NCBI GenBank assembly: GCA_027596195.1
Contig: JADGJG010000211.1
Location: 1-31,074 of the forward strand
Length of the DNA: 31,074 bases
Direction: 5' to 3'
Source: Podochytrium sp. JEL0797
Lineage: Eukaryota; Chytridiomycota; Chytridiomycetes; Chytridiales; Chytriomycetaceae
The notes beneath the pieces were generated by a model. It did no database searches. It worked only from the letters and a program-made list of their open reading frames with translations, and had not been told where the DNA came from. Both the position numbers and the translations under genes were made by a program. Positions 30,977-31,074 of this stretch are shown here, piece by piece (within the stretch, counting starts at the first letter, position 1; every line of letters begins with the position of its first letter).

Positions 30977-31074
<98 letters not shown>
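30921..31074. repeat. Poly-G tract at the right edge
   Basis: About 150 bases almost entirely of G with rare single C or T interruptions, running to the window end. It looks nothing like the preceding sequence or a telomere repeat. The most likely source is low-quality reads from two-colour sequencing chemistry extending a contig end. A genuine G-tract is less likely. Confidence 0.85.

Noticed and set aside
1..31074. tRNA genes, rRNA, CRISPR arrays or transposons
   Set aside because: I looked for tRNA A/B-box pairs, regularly spaced repeats, terminal inverted repeats and transposase or reverse transcriptase motifs, and saw none. A faint tRNA with an intron could be missed without a computed scan.
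30921..31074. Telomere
   Set aside because: There is no TTAGGG-like periodic repeat, only near-pure G.

Overview
This is a eukaryotic nuclear window. Genes are densely packed on both strands and broken by many short GT-AG introns, which I place at 34-142 bp. The mix of a type I metacaspase with an N-terminal WW domain, a yapsin-like aspartic protease with a putative GPI-anchor tail, MAPEG, CDF zinc transporters, Trm11, cytosolic IleRS and a Sec1 protein fits an early-diverging fungus, most likely a chytrid. The stefin-type cystatin is uncommon in Dikarya and agrees with that. The assignment is inference. Gene models were built by hand from reading frames, splice signals and family resemblance. 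Every multi-exon model closes in frame.

Layout. Positions 1-3205 (-) hold a kinesin-4 motor gene cut by the left edge. Positions 3585-8625 hold two CDF metal transporters, one with degenerate metal sites (+) and one with intact sites (-), on either side of a secreted aspartic protease (+). Positions 8965-11317 (-) hold a WW-domain metacaspase and, downstream, a broken partial copy of it. Positions 11442-14651 hold a stefin-like cystatin (-), a GNAT acyltransferase (-), a MAPEG protein (+) and an unrecognised 85-residue protein (-). Positions 14954-17344 (+) hold a cluster of three small mitochondrial proteins related to the F1-ATPase inhibitor IF1. The third carries two IF1 inhibitory segments in one chain; the first two lack the motif but keep the adjoining helix. 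Positions 17842-23444 hold TRM11 (+) and isoleucyl-tRNA synthetase (-), tail to tail. Positions 23850-29094 (+) hold a Sec1/Munc18 protein whose reading frame continues through a long linker, a CUE-like ubiquitin-binding domain and a Q/P-rich tail. Positions 29223-30773 (+) hold a leucine-rich-repeat protein. A poly-G tract at the right end is probably a sequencing or assembly artefact.

Three observations stand out. The first is the IF1 cluster: a tandem-IF1 protein, two motif-less paralogs, and a 17-nt element at the same promoter distance in both paralogs. The second is the Sec1-CUE fusion. The third is a recurring base-composition pattern: nearly every long exon is C-rich in its 5' half and G-rich in its 3' half on the coding strand, so codon choice changes within single exons.
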